From the NCBI GenBank assembly GCA_944324825.1, contig CALUXU010000004.1, positions 1 through 64,000 of the forward strand: a stretch of DNA of 64,000 bases, read 5' to 3'. A program made the position numbers and the translations under genes. Under the pieces are notes generated by a model that searched no databases, was not told the DNA's origin, and saw only the letters and a list, made by a program, of their open reading frames with translations. This DNA is from Candidatus Gastranaerophilales bacterium. Its GTDB lineage: Bacteria > Cyanobacteriota > Vampirovibrionia > Gastranaerophilales > Gastranaerophilaceae. Below are positions 27,382 to 36,644 of this stretch, piece after piece (positions within the stretch are counted from its first letter, which is position 1; every line of letters begins with the position of its first letter).

Positions 27382-28392
27382 TTAAATTTTATCATAGCCT
27401 TTTTGTTCTATTTTGTATAAGCAAAATGCGCTGCCAGATTTAGTTTTTGGATTTGTAGGACAGCCGCCTCTGCATATATATTTATGTTTACAATCCTGAC
27501 AGTAGCCTTTTAAAATTTCTATCTGCGGGCAACGATTATATTTGAAGGAGTTATGGTCTGCCCAAATTTCTTTGAACGGTCTTGTTTTAATGTTCCCCTC
27601 AGAGTTATTCATATTAGGACAGCCCTTGACATTACCGTCGCTTTCAATACTTACGGAATATATTCCGCACTCACAGCCGCGCCAATTCTGAATATACAAT
27701 CGGTTTTGCAGCTTAGAATAATAACCTATACAATCAGATTCCATTATATTTATTTTATCTGAGTATTTTTCTCTCCAATCAGCAATATTTTCTGCAAGAT
27801 GATAATACTGTTTTTCTGTTAAAAGTTCTGATTCAGGCAGTCGTTCACTTGGTTTCACAATTTGCAGCTGCCAGGCATCAACCCCCAGTTTAATCAACAA
27901 ATCTCTTATATCTTCCAATTTATTATAGTTTGATTGCATAACAGTTGTCGGTATTGCGACATATATCCCCGCATCTTTCAGTTTTGGTACAATATTGCAG
28001 AAATGTTCAAAAATACCGGGCAAACCTCTTACGTAATCGTGAGTTTCCTTATCAGCTCCGTCCAAACTTATTCCAAGCGCGATATTCGGATAAAGTTTTA
28101 AGATATTTATGACATCATCATCTATTAGCATTGCATTGGTCATAAATATTGTCTGCATATCCAGACTTGCAATTTTTTGAAGAAACATCGGCCATTCCTT
28201 CCGTAAGAAAGGTTCGCCACCTGTAAGAGCGACATTCTGACATCCTAAATCACTCATATCTTCAATCAATGTAAGAATTTCGTTCGTTGTTAATTCTTCC
28301 GGTTTTGCTTTCCCTGCGCCAATAATACAATGTACGCATTTTGCATTACATCTGCGAGTAATTTCTATTGTTGCTGTATAAAGTTTGTACAT
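27382..28392 (-). CDS. radical SAM/SPASM peptide-maturase-like protein
   Basis: A 336-residue radical SAM enzyme. The CxxxCxxC motif (C15, C19, C22) binds the catalytic 4Fe-4S cluster. GGEP and ISLDG are the usual SAM-binding signatures. The C-terminal SPASM-type region is cysteine-rich (WRGCECG; GCPN; CQDCKHKYICRGGC; final C). SPASM proteins commonly modify ribosomal peptides or act as sulfatase maturases. No sulfatase is nearby. The gene begins 3 nt after a repeat-bearing small protein, which is therefore the obvious substrate candidate. Chemistry unknown. Confidence 0.88.
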   Translation of the reverse strand: MYKLYTATIEITRRCNAKCVHCIIGAGKAKPEELTTNEILTLIEDMSDLGCQNVALTGGEPFLRKEWPMFLQKIASLDMQTIFMTNAMLIDDDVINILKLYPNIALGISLDGADKETHDYVRGLPGIFEHFCNIVPKLKDAGIYVAIPTTVMQSNYNKLEDIRDLLIKLGVDAWQLQIVKPSERLPESELLTEKQYYHLAENIADWREKYSDKINIMESDCIGYYSKLQNRLYIQNWRGCECGIYSVSIESDGNVKGCPNMNNSEGNIKTRPFKEIWADHNSFKYNRCPQIEILKGYCQDCKHKYICRGGCPTNPKTKSGSAFCLYKIEQKGYDKI

Positions 28393-28395
28393 TAA

Positions 28396-28731
28396 TTATT
28401 TTTTCTCGTCTTCATTAAGTTTTTCAACTTCCGGAGCAGCAATAATACCTGCTAACGGAGGTTTAACATCCGGCTTTATTTCCGGAGTTTTAGGTGTAGG
28501 TGCTGCAATCACGCCTGCCAAAGGCGGAACAACTACAGGTTTTGGACTCTTAGGAGTTTGAGGAGCAATAAGCCCTGCTAATGGAGGATACGCATATCCG
28601 GGGAATTTTTCTGCAGGAGTTTTTGGAGTAGGAGGTTTGATATTACCTGCCAATGGCTGTGCCTGCTTTTTTTCTTCTTTTTTGAATCTTACTGCTTTAA
28701 AACTCGTATTCCCTAATCCAACCTTTAACAT
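28396..28731 (-). CDS. candidate multi-core precursor peptide with four PLAG repeats
   Basis: A 111-residue protein. Residues 1-24 form a basic leader-like region with SFKAVRF. Four repeats then follow, starting at 25, 49, 69 and 91, each built on [PQ]PLAGxI. The first three are followed by TPKTP or TPKSP. The tail is acidic (EKLNEDEKK). There is no cysteine and hardly any aromatic residue in the repeats. An AGGAGG ribosome site is present. It lies 3 nt upstream of the radical SAM/SPASM gene, and a shared-type promoter is at 28766-28795. A RiPP-type substrate is inferred; a plain proline-rich structural protein is the alternative. Confidence 0.7.
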   Translation of the reverse strand: MLKVGLGNTSFKAVRFKKEEKKQAQPLAGNIKPPTPKTPAEKFPGYAYPPLAGLIAPQTPKSPKPVVVPPLAGVIAAPTPKTPEIKPDVKPPLAGIIAAPEVEKLNEDEKK

Positions 28732-28765
28732 CTAAAAACCTCCTAACTTAAACTAATTATATTCG

Positions 28766-28795
28766 TTATAAACCATGTTTTTTGATTTTTTTGTC
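28766..28795 (-). promoter_or_regulatory. shared non-canonical promoter, copy I
   Basis: On the minus strand, GACAA, 18-nt spacer, TTTATAA, 35 nt upstream of the PLAG-repeat gene start. It fits the layout of the other copies but with a weaker first element. Confidence 0.45.
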
Positions 28796-28817
28796 AGGAT
28801 GTTAAGTTATTGTTACA

Positions 28818-29438
28818 TTATGATTCTTTAAGGTGTTTCACGTGCTTATAAATATATAAACAGCCTAAAATAAGACAAGCAATAATAATAACCGCATCAA
28901 ACTTATGCCAGATATGTTTCAGAGCTTCCATATTTTCACCCATTTTAACTCCGACATAAACGAGCAGATAACACCATATCAATGAACCTAAAAAGGTTAG
29001 AGTAAAAAATGTTCTTTTTCTTGCTCTTAAGATTCCTGCCGGGAGAGATATAAATGTTCTGACAACTGGCAGCATTCTGCAAATAAAAAAAGCCCAATCA
29101 CCATATTTATCTACCCAGGCATCAGCTTCTTCAAGATCTTTGTGTGATACAAGGAAATATTTTCCGTATTTTTCAACAAACGGTCTGCCGCCAAAGTATC
29201 CGAGATAGTATGACGGAATAGAACCCAATACACAACCTATTGCCCCAAATATAGCTGCGACATGGAAATTCATAACTCCTTTATTAACAAGTATACCGGC
29301 AAACGGAAGCACAGCTTCGCTTGGCAGCGGAATATTGCAGGATTCTATTGCCATTAAAAGACTTACCCCCCAAGGTCCTAAGACCGTAATAATATGCTCC
29401 ATTGTTGAACTAAGCCATATAAGTAAATTATCTATCAT
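28818..29438 (-). CDS. DedA-family membrane protein
   Basis: A 206-residue integral membrane protein of the DedA/SNARE-associated family, whose members act as undecaprenyl-phosphate or phospholipid flippases/transporters. Visible signatures are the acidic IPLPSEAVLPFAG segment (about 36-48), GSIPSYYLGYFGG, and the arginine-containing FICRMLPVVRTFISLPAG (about 118-135). There are four to five hydrophobic helices. The gene is upstream of the PLAG-peptide operon on the same strand but separated by its promoter. Confidence 0.9.
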   Translation of the reverse strand: MIDNLLIWLSSTMEHIITVLGPWGVSLLMAIESCNIPLPSEAVLPFAGILVNKGVMNFHVAAIFGAIGCVLGSIPSYYLGYFGGRPFVEKYGKYFLVSHKDLEEADAWVDKYGDWAFFICRMLPVVRTFISLPAGILRARKRTFFTLTFLGSLIWCYLLVYVGVKMGENMEALKHIWHKFDAVIIIACLILGCLYIYKHVKHLKES

Positions 29439-29478
29439 ACTATCTCCCTTTTATTCTTATAAAATCCAACTTCTACTT

Positions 29479-29600
29479 GGCAGCGGGTTTTTAACCCAAT
29501 TCATTTACCACTTAATGTGTAAGCAGAAATAAATCTAATATAATTTACCCCCTAATTTAAATGAGTAAGCAGACTTCTAACCTAATACATTTACCCCCCC
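29479..29600. repeat. three degenerate 43-46 bp tandem repeats
   Basis: Related units start near 29479, 29520 and 29566. Each runs from (TAAG)CAG through an AT-rich middle with TAACC/TAATA to CATTTACCCC-like C-runs. A fourth, dispersed copy is at 38083-38128. They fill the space between dedA and lepA. Function unknown. Confidence 0.6.
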
Positions 29601-31403
29601 CTACTCTTCATTGAGACTTAGTACAGCCATAAATGCTTCTTGCGGCACTTCGACCTTACCGACGGCTTTCATACGTTTTTTGCCTCGTTTTTGTTTTTCA
29701 AGTAGTTTTCTTTTTCTTGTAATATCACCGCCGTAACATTTATCAAGCACGCTTTTTCTCAATGCTTTGATATTTGTTCTGGCAATAACCCTTCCTCCGA
29801 TTGCAGCCTGAATAGGGACTTCAAATAACTGACGAGGAATAATATCTTTAAGTTTTGCCGTCAGTTTTTGCCCGATATAGAATGCACTGTCCTCGTGGCA
29901 AATAACGGACAGGGCATCAACAACTTCACCGGCTAAAAGAACATCAAGCTTAACAAGTTTTGAACGTTTGTAGTCAACAAACTCGTAATCAAGACTTGCG
30001 TACCCTTTTGAACGTGATTTTAATTGGTCGTAAAAATCAGTAATAACTTCGCTTAACGGGATATGATATACAAGTTCTTGTCTGACCTTATCGATATAGT
30101 GCATATTTATAAATATACCGCGTTTTGATTGAGATAAATCCATCAATGTTCCGACAAAATCGTTTGGAGTAATAATTGAAGCCTTGACATAAGGTTCTTC
30201 AATATAATCTCTGACTTGTGCCGGCGGCAAGTTCGCGGGATTATCAATCTCAACTACTTCTCCGTCGGTTTTATGCACTCTGTATACAACAGATGGTGCA
30301 GTAGTAACGATTGACAGGTCGTATTCTCTTTCGAGTCTTTCCTGTGCAATCTCCATATGCAGCATTCCAAGGAATCCGCAGCGGAATCCGAACCCAAGAG
30401 CGGATGATGTTTCCGGTTCAAATGTGATACTGCTGTCACTTAGTTTAAGTTTTTCCAGAGCTTCTTTGAGTTCGTGGTAATCTTCGTTATCTACCGGATA
30501 TAGACCCGAAAATACCATTGGAAGAGCTTCTTTATAACCCGGTAATGGTTCTTTTGCCGGATTATCGGCATTAGTTACCGTATCACCGACAAATCTGGTA
30601 ATTTCTTTAATTGATCCTGCAAAGTAGCCTACATCACCGCATACAAGTTTTTTTACAGGGACTCTGTTCGGGGTTGAATATCCGAGTTCAACAACTTCGT
30701 ATTCTTTTCCTGATGCCAAGAATTTAACTCTGTCCCCCAGATTCATTTCTCCGTCAATGATTTTGAAGTAACAAAGAGTTCCTAAATAAGGGTCATAAGC
30801 ACTATCAAATACCAGCGCTCTCAAGGGTTTATCAATATTGTCTTCAGGCGGAGGCATATAATTTACGATAGCCTCTAATACTTCGTGGATATTTTCTCCT
30901 GTTTTGGCACTGACAGGAATTGCCATAGATGCATCAATACCTAATGTTTCTTCTATTTCTTCTTTAACTCTTTCCACATCCGCAGACGGCAGGTCTATTT
31001 TGTTAATAACCGGAATTATTTCAAGATTTTGTTCTGCCGCAAGATAAACGTTTGCGAGAGTTTGTGCCTCTACACCCTGTGTCGCATCAACAATTAAGAG
31101 TGCTCCTTCGCATGCCGCAAGTGAACGTGAAACTTCGTATGAAAAATCGACGTGCCCCGGAGTATCAATAAGGTTTAAGATATAATCCTTGCCGTCATCT
31201 GCTTTATAGTGCATTCTGGCAGAATTAAGCTTGATAGTAATCCCCCGCTCACGTTCTATATCCATCGTGTCCATCAACTGGTTTTGCATATCTCTTGGCG
31301 CAATCGTTTCTGTTGCTTCAAGAAGCCTGTCTGCAAGTGTTGATTTCCCGTGGTCAATATGTGCTATAATACAAAAATTTCTTACGTTTTCTCTATACTT
31401 CAT
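29601..31403 (-). CDS. lepA: elongation factor 4 (LepA)
   Basis: Translational GTPase of 600 residues that acts on stalled ribosomes. It has G1 [11 protein letters not shown]3 DTPGH, G4 NKID, and the LepA-specific C-terminal region ([22 protein letters not shown]). The open frame extends 17 codons upstream, but family N-termini begin at the [10 protein letters not shown] position (31401-31403). No Shine-Dalgarno sequence precedes that ATG. TATAAT lies 6 nt upstream of it, so a leaderless mRNA is likely. Confidence 0.95.
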   Translation of the reverse strand: MKYRENVRNFCIIAHIDHGKSTLADRLLEATETIAPRDMQNQLMDTMDIERERGITIKLNSARMHYKADDGKDYILNLIDTPGHVDFSYEVSRSLAACEGALLIVDATQGVEAQTLANVYLAAEQNLEIIPVINKIDLPSADVERVKEEIEETLGIDASMAIPVSAKTGENIHEVLEAIVNYMPPPEDNIDKPLRALVFDSAYDPYLGTLCYFKIIDGEMNLGDRVKFLASGKEYEVVELGYSTPNRVPVKKLVCGDVGYFAGSIKEITRFVGDTVTNADNPAKEPLPGYKEALPMVFSGLYPVDNEDYHELKEALEKLKLSDSSITFEPETSSALGFGFRCGFLGMLHMEIAQERLEREYDLSIVTTAPSVVYRVHKTDGEVVEIDNPANLPPAQVRDYIEEPYVKASIITPNDFVGTLMDLSQSKRGIFINMHYIDKVRQELVYHIPLSEVITDFYDQLKSRSKGYASLDYEFVDYKRSKLVKLDVLLAGEVVDALSVICHEDSAFYIGQKLTAKLKDIIPRQLFEVPIQAAIGGRVIARTNIKALRKSVLDKCYGGDITRKRKLLEKQKRGKKRMKAVGKVEVPQEAFMAVLSLNEE

Positions 31404-31468
31404 AAAAATATTATATACGAAACAAAAAACTGTTTTGTAATATTTTGTAACCATTTTTCTTTATTAAA

Positions 31469-31498
31469 TCAATTTATAAAATCAATATAACTTAATAT
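31469..31498 (+). promoter_or_regulatory. weak copy B of the shared promoter
   Basis: TCAAT, 18-nt spacer, then TTAATAT, only 4 nt before the ATG at 31503. The second element deviates from TTTATAT, and if used the mRNA would be leaderless. Low weight. Confidence 0.3.
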
Positions 31499-31502
31499 TA
31501 GT

Positions 31503-32270
31503 ATGGGAAATATGATTGATGATTATATAGCGCTACACGGCGGGACACCTGTTCAGCCTTCAAATAACTCCGGAGCTACGAGCTTTAACGGAGATAATAA
31601 GGTTGATTTGACTTCAAAACCGGATTCCGCATCATTTCTCGAAATGTATTCAAGTTTGAAACCAAACAAGGATTTATCAGGAGAAGGACTTTCCATTGAT
31701 GAAGGCAGAATAAATAACCAAGATGCCTGTATAAAAACAGTTTATAGCTACAAAGACAAAAAAGTTTATAGAGAAGGTACTATAGGCGGGAAAAAGATAG
31801 AACTTGTTACTTCTAATAAAATTACTCCGGAAGAAATTTCTATAAACTATAAAGGTAAGTACAATAACAAGGATATTGATTTAACACTCTCTTATCCAAG
31901 AGAAAAAAAATCAAAAGAAATTTACAACAAAATTATAAGGAACAGATTATATGTCCCGGATGATTTAACCATTTCCGGAACAATCAATAATCAACCATAT
32001 TCTATCAAACTTCCGGATTCTCCGGTTCCGAGAGATTCGGATACTAAGGATATAGTAACGGTTTTATTGGATTGTAACAGTTTTTGCCCGGGTGTTATAA
32101 ACGGGAACGTTGTTGCAATAGAACCGGGTAAGTCAATTATAAGAAATTGGGAGCATAAAATCGACCAACGTCAGGAATTCTTTAATGAAAACGTAAAACC
32201 ATTAATTGCCCAAACAATGTCAATTATACTCGGTATTGTTATCGGTAAGTTTACCGGTAAAAAAGGTTAA
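31503..32270 (+). CDS. lineage-specific protein with a GNxIxDY N-terminus and C-terminal hydrophobic segment
   Basis: A 255-residue protein of unknown function. The start (MGNMIDDYIALH, then a low-complexity linker and VDLTSKPDSASF) resembles that of the 43252 product (GNLINDYVKTH ... VDTTPQADTY), so the two share an N-terminal module. Residues about 85-170 are beta-rich. A hydrophobic stretch near the end (about 231-250, TMSIILGIVIGKF) could anchor it in a membrane. Its stop overlaps the convergent antitoxin stop by 4 nt. Confidence 0.75.
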   Translation: MGNMIDDYIALHGGTPVQPSNNSGATSFNGDNKVDLTSKPDSASFLEMYSSLKPNKDLSGEGLSIDEGRINNQDACIKTVYSYKDKKVYREGTIGGKKIELVTSNKITPEEISINYKGKYNNKDIDLTLSYPREKKSKEIYNKIIRNRLYVPDDLTISGTINNQPYSIKLPDSPVPRDSDTKDIVTVLLDCNSFCPGVINGNVVAIEPGKSIIRNWEHKIDQRQEFFNENVKPLIAQTMSIILGIVIGKFTGKKG

Positions 32271-32590
32271 GCAACGTTTAATTTGAACCCCAGCTGTTTA
32301 AGAATTTTTCCGACTGTATCAAGTCTTGGAACACGTTCTCCTTTAAACATTTCGTATAGAGCAGCACGGGTGACTCCCGCCTTTTTTGCAAATTCAGATA
32401 CAGATTCTCTGGCTTTAATTACAAGTTCAAGAGATTGGAAAAATAAATCGTAATCACCGTCTTCTAAAAATTCTTCAATTGTAGCATTGAGAAATTCTTT
32501 CTGATACTCTGTATCTTGCAAAGAGGTGATAATATGGTCTTCAAAACTTATAAAATCTTTTTTAGCTTTATTAATATCTATATTATCCAT
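32267..32590 (-). CDS. HTH antitoxin of a HigBA/RelBE-type addiction module
   Basis: A 107-residue protein typical of the putative addiction-module antidote family. It has an N-terminal toxin-neutralising region followed by an HTH (about 60-100, ESVSEFAKKAGVTRAALYEMFKGERVPRLDTVGKIL). It is encoded 4 nt after the toxin frame, in the toxin-first order usual for HigBA. It remains intact although the toxin gene is frameshifted. It probably binds the palindrome at 32919-32938. Confidence 0.88.
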   Translation of the reverse strand: MDNIDINKAKKDFISFEDHIITSLQDTEYQKEFLNATIEEFLEDGDYDLFFQSLELVIKARESVSEFAKKAGVTRAALYEMFKGERVPRLDTVGKILKQLGFKLNVA

Positions 32591-32594
32591 ATCA

Positions 32595-32911
32595 TTAGTA
32601 CCTTTCTTTAATATCTTGTATTATTTCTTTTGCTTTTTTAATGTCCTGTATTTGTGTTTGTTTGTCTCCGGCATTAGTTATAATAATAATTACATTATTT
32701 TTTCGGTAAAATAGATTCTATAACCTTTTCCAATTGCGAATCGAAATTCTTTTAGTTCACTATCAATAACTTTATAATCGCCATAGTTTCCCAACGTAAT
32801 TCGTTGTAAGCGTTTATCAATTCTTAAGCGTATTGAATTATCCAAACAATTGTACCATTCTTCAAATGGAGATTTACCATTAGTATCAGTATAAAAAATT
32901 ATTTCCTTCAT
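32595..32911 (-). pseudogene. RelE/HigB-type toxin gene with a 1-nt frameshift
   Basis: The first frame (from ATG 32909-32911) encodes MKEIIFYTDTNGKSPFEEWY through RFAIGKGYRIYFTEKIM and then stops. In the -1 frame after the six-A run near 32695, translation continues NNVIIIITNAGDKQTQ, KKAKEIIQDIKERY and stop at 32595. That is exactly the missing C-terminal beta-strand and helix of the family. One A is missing (6 instead of 7). The cause could be a true inactivating deletion, A-run slippage during expression, or a base-call error. Confidence 0.8.
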
Positions 32912-32918
32912 ACTATTA

Positions 32919-32938
32919 TTGTATCGTATTCGATACAA
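32919..32938 (-). promoter_or_regulatory. perfect palindrome upstream of the toxin-antitoxin pair
   Basis: TTGTATCG, 4 nt, CGATACAA, 8 nt before the toxin ATG. This position and symmetry are typical of the autoregulatory operator of type II toxin-antitoxin operons. It also lies in the divergent gap with mutS2. Confidence 0.75.
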
Positions 32939-32974
32939 TAAGTCAATTATGTCTCTCTGTGGTATGATTTTAGT

Positions 32975-35332
32975 ATGGATTTGATGGAACAAACTAGAAA
33001 ATCATTGGAATATGAGAAAGTTTTGGAACTTTTGTCCGGCTGCTCTAAGATAAAGCAGTCGAAAGAATTGTGCTTGAATCTTTTACCCTCAGATAACAGA
33101 AAACAAATAGAAGAATCTCTTCAATTTACGGATGAGGCAAGATGTATTCTTGATTATGCAATGGATATTCCTCTTGATTTTGTAATTGATATAAAAAATG
33201 TCAGATTGAATGTAGAGTATTTTTCGGAAACCGAATTGATAGATTTTGCAAAAACTCTCAGAACCTCACGACTTGTGAAGAGTTTTTTAAGAGAAAATGC
33301 GGAGTCGGATTCTCTTTTAAACGGGCTTGCCTGTAATCTTTTTGTTGACAAAGAGTTAGAGGACAGGGTTTCTGATACGTTTGACGAGAACTATGAAGTC
33401 CGTCAGAATGCAACTCCTGCACTAAGCGGGTTGTATTCTTCTTTAAAAGATACTCAGGCGCAATTAAAAGATACCGTTACAAAGCTTTTGAATACTCCTG
33501 ATTTTAATAAACATTTGCAGGAAAATATTTATACAATAAGAGATGACCGAGTTGTCTTTCAGGTGAAGGCACCTTCTAAGAACAAAATTGACGGAATTGT
33601 ACATGATGTATCCGCAACAAACAAAACATTTTATATTGAGCCTTCCCAGATTGTACCTTTGAACAACAAAATCAGAGAAGTTAATGCAAAAATCCGCGGC
33701 GAGATTATAAATATATTAATAGAATTAACCTCAATGGTTAAAAATAACCTTGATGAAATAAGAAAATCCGTTGATATATTGGCAGAAATAGATTTCCATT
33801 TTGCAAAAGCAAGATATTCTGTTAAGACAGAGGCTGTTAAACCTGAGTTAACCGAGGACAAAATTATCCGAATAGAAGAGATGCGCCATCCTTTATTGAT
33901 TGGAAGGGTGGAAAAAATTGTAGAGAACGATTTTTCGATAGGCGAAGATTACAAATCAATCATTATAACAGGTTCAAATACCGGCGGGAAAACAGTTGCT
34001 TTAAAAACTGTCGGATTATTTCTTCTTATGGTAAAGTCCGGCATGTTCCTGCCGTGCGGCAGATGTTCTATTTATCCGTTCAGAAAAGTTTTTGCGGATA
34101 TCGGAGATGAACAGAATATTCTGCAAAACTTATCAACATTTTCATCTCATATGAAAATTATAATAGATATCATAAACAATTCCGATTATGAAACTGTTGT
34201 TTTGATAGATGAATTGTGTGCCGGAACAGACCCTCAAGAGGGGGCAATATTAGCGGAAGTTATTTTGAAAAAACTGAAGGATTTACATTCGGTTTGTGTT
34301 ACGACAACGCACTATGGGGAATTAAAATCTTTGGAATATACGGATAAATACTTTAAAAATGCGAGTGTTGAATTTGATACAGGGACACTTTCTCCAACCT
34401 ATAAACTTATAATCGGGATACCGGGATTGAGTAATGCAATAGCAGTTTCTTCAATGCTTGGATTGGATAAAGCATTGGTTGAGGAAGCAAAAGATTTGTT
34501 AATTAATCATAGGGATTTGTCTTCTGCTGTCGTTGAAAAATTGCAGGACACGCATCATCGTTTGAGCGCAAATTTGCAAGAAACAGAGGATACAAAATCA
34601 GAAGTTGAGGAACTGAAAAAAGAATACGAAAAGAAATTGACGGAGCTTAAGAAAGATAAAAATAAAACAATAAAACAGATAAAAGCTCGTTTTGAAGGCG
34701 AGATGGATAGGGTAAAATCTGAGATTAAGGATATTCTCTATAATTTAAGAAAAGAAAAATCCGAAAAGATTGCAAGACGCTCTTATTCAAGACTCGCGAA
34801 TCTGGAATCAAAATTCCATAAAGGAGTCAATGATTTAATCGAGGCAGAAAAATACGAAGAAATTGATTGGGAGATTGCAAAACCTCATGATGTATTTATG
34901 GTCAAGGATTTGAATCAGGAGGTTGAACTTTTGGAGCTTCCTGATAAAAACGGAAATGTTCTTGTAATGATGGGAAATATAAAAACTAAGATGAAAAAGA
35001 ACAAGCTTGCCGTTTTGAATAAATCATTAATGAGAAAACCTAATGCACCTAAGAAATTGATTGAACCGGTTGAGATTAAACGTTATTCGATGTCAAATAC
35101 TCTGGATTTAAGAGGGTTCAGAGTTGAGGAGGCATTGGACGAATTGGAGGCATACCTGGATAAGGCAAGTTTATACAATCTGACTCCGGTATTTATTATC
35201 CATGGTCACGGCACAGGGGCATTGAAACAGAGTGTACGTGATTTTCTGACAACTTCACCTTACGTATGTAAATACCGCCCGGGCGAGAATGCCGAAGGCG
35301 GAGATGGTGTCAGTGTTGTTGATATAAACTGA
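32975..35332 (+). CDS. mutS2: MutS2 family ATPase/endonuclease
   Basis: A 785-residue MutS2 protein. It has core domains, the Walker A GSNTGGKT (about 333-340), the Walker B region VLIDELCAGTDP, the coiled coil typical of MutS2 (about 510-625), and a C-terminal Smr domain (about 708-785) with LDLRG and HGHGTGALK. Members suppress homologous recombination or rescue collided ribosomes. The mismatch-recognition domain of MutS is absent, as expected. No good ribosome site precedes the ATG. Confidence 0.95.
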   Translation: MDLMEQTRKSLEYEKVLELLSGCSKIKQSKELCLNLLPSDNRKQIEESLQFTDEARCILDYAMDIPLDFVIDIKNVRLNVEYFSETELIDFAKTLRTSRLVKSFLRENAESDSLLNGLACNLFVDKELEDRVSDTFDENYEVRQNATPALSGLYSSLKDTQAQLKDTVTKLLNTPDFNKHLQENIYTIRDDRVVFQVKAPSKNKIDGIVHDVSATNKTFYIEPSQIVPLNNKIREVNAKIRGEIINILIELTSMVKNNLDEIRKSVDILAEIDFHFAKARYSVKTEAVKPELTEDKIIRIEEMRHPLLIGRVEKIVENDFSIGEDYKSIIITGSNTGGKTVALKTVGLFLLMVKSGMFLPCGRCSIYPFRKVFADIGDEQNILQNLSTFSSHMKIIIDIINNSDYETVVLIDELCAGTDPQEGAILAEVILKKLKDLHSVCVTTTHYGELKSLEYTDKYFKNASVEFDTGTLSPTYKLIIGIPGLSNAIAVSSMLGLDKALVEEAKDLLINHRDLSSAVVEKLQDTHHRLSANLQETEDTKSEVEELKKEYEKKLTELKKDKNKTIKQIKARFEGEMDRVKSEIKDILYNLRKEKSEKIARRSYSRLANLESKFHKGVNDLIEAEKYEEIDWEIAKPHDVFMVKDLNQEVELLELPDKNGNVLVMMGNIKTKMKKNKLAVLNKSLMRKPNAPKKLIEPVEIKRYSMSNTLDLRGFRVEEALDELEAYLDKASLYNLTPVFIIHGHGTGALKQSVRDFLTTSPYVCKYRPGENAEGGDGVSVVDIN

Positions 35333-35351
35333 TGTTATGTCCTATTTAGTC

Positions 35352-35374
35352 AATAACTTTTTAATAGAGTTATT
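35352..35374. terminator. weak hairpin between convergent mutS2 and prs
   Basis: A 7-bp inverted repeat AATAACT/AGTTATT with a 9-nt loop lies in the 52-bp convergent gap. It has no strong T-run, so it is at best a weak terminator. Confidence 0.4.
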
Positions 35375-35384
35375 ATACGCAACA

Positions 35385-36395
35385 CTAAACTTTCATTTCT
35401 TTCTCAAATCCAAATAATGAACTGATTGATTCATCATCATGGATTCTTGAAATGGCTTGACCTAAAAGCGGAGCAACAGATAACTGCTTAATTTTCGCAG
35501 GTAATTTGTCAGCATCCCAAGGAATAGTATTTGTTACAATACATTCTTCAATCGGAGCATTTTCAATTCTTTCAAGTGCAGGACCTGAGAATACAGCGTG
35601 CGCTGCACCAATATAAATCTTTTTAGCACCTTTAGTTTTCAAAAGTTTTGCCGCTTCTGTTATTGTACCTGCAGTATCAATAATATCATCAAACATTACA
35701 CAAATTTTGCCTTCAACGTCACCTATTACGTGTGCAGCAATAGCTTCATTATGTTTATCACGTCGTTTATCAATAATAGCAAGCGGACATTCCAATTGTT
35801 TTGCGAAATGTCTGGAACGTTGGACACCGCCTGTATCAGGAGATACAACAACCATTTCTTCGTGAGGTATGTTTAATTCTTTAATATAATCAACAAGTAT
35901 AGGGGTTGCAAATATATGATCTACTAATATATTAAAGAATCCTTGAATTTGTCCGGTATGTAAATCCATTGCAAGAACTCTATTTGCTCCGGCTGTTGTT
36001 AATAAATCGGCAACCAGTTTTGCGGTAATAGCTTCACGTCCGGAAGTTTTTCTATCTTGTCTTGCATATCCGTAATAAGGAATAACCGCTGTAATAGTTT
36101 TGGCACTTGCTCTTTTGAAAGCATCAATAATAATCAAAAGCTCCATTAAATTTTCATTAACAGGATTACATAGAGGCTGAACAATAAATACATCATCACC
36201 TCTGACACTTTCTTTTACCTGAACATAAATTTCACCATCAGCAAAATTCTTTACTACCATAGGTCCGACAGTTGTGCCAAGATAATCTGCAATCTCTTGG
36301 GCAAGTTTTGTATTAGATCTACCTGCAAAAAGTTTGATATCGTGAGTCGGATTAACTGCTCTGGCAAGCTCAGGGTAAGTCATTTCAAGTACCAT
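35385..36395 (-). CDS. prs: ribose-phosphate pyrophosphokinase
   Basis: Makes PRPP from ribose-5-P and ATP for nucleotide, His and Trp synthesis. The 336-residue class I enzyme shows DGEIYVQVKESVRG, the PYYGYARQDRK loop, DLHTGQIQGFF and the PRPP-binding DDIIDTAGT. The N-terminus is about 15-20 residues longer than average, so a later start is possible. AAAGGGA lies upstream of the annotated ATG, and TATAAT (minus strand, 36431-36436) is a likely -10. Confidence 0.96.
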   Translation of the reverse strand: MVLEMTYPELARAVNPTHDIKLFAGRSNTKLAQEIADYLGTTVGPMVVKNFADGEIYVQVKESVRGDDVFIVQPLCNPVNENLMELLIIIDAFKRASAKTITAVIPYYGYARQDRKTSGREAITAKLVADLLTTAGANRVLAMDLHTGQIQGFFNILVDHIFATPILVDYIKELNIPHEEMVVVSPDTGGVQRSRHFAKQLECPLAIIDKRRDKHNEAIAAHVIGDVEGKICVMFDDIIDTAGTITEAAKLLKTKGAKKIYIGAAHAVFSGPALERIENAPIEECIVTNTIPWDADKLPAKIKQLSVAPLLGQAISRIHDDESISSLFGFEKEMKV

Positions 36396-36516
36396 TTATA
36401 AGATTCCCTTTCATTACGTTCCACTGGCATATTATAGTATAAAACCGCTATTTTTAACAGTTATATTTACAAAATTTTAAAGAATGTGAACTTTTGTAAC
36501 GAAATAATCAATCTCT

Positions 36517-36546
36517 GAAATCGGGTCTTACCAAAATACTTTATAT
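36517..36546 (+). promoter_or_regulatory. shared non-canonical promoter, copy C
   Basis: GAAAT at 36517, 18-nt spacer ending AAAATAC, TTTATAT from 36540. It lies 105 nt upstream of the coiled-coil gene at 36645, implying a long leader. Confidence 0.6.
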
Positions 36547-36644
36547 TTTTGTAAGAGATAGAGCAAATAACATATATTATGTAAAAATGTGAAAATTGGT
36601 CGAGTTTCGCATTAAACTATCGAAAAAAGATTTCGGAGAGCGTA

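Noticed and set aside
27382-28731. Sactipeptide or cyclophane (aromatic) RiPP class
   Set aside because: The PLAG repeats have no cysteine and only the first inter-repeat spacer has aromatic residues, so the usual acceptor residues are missing. The class is left open.
31469-31498. Full member of the shared promoter family upstream of 31503
   Set aside because: The spacing is right, but the second element is TTAATAT and it lies 4 nt from the ATG. Kept only as a weak copy.
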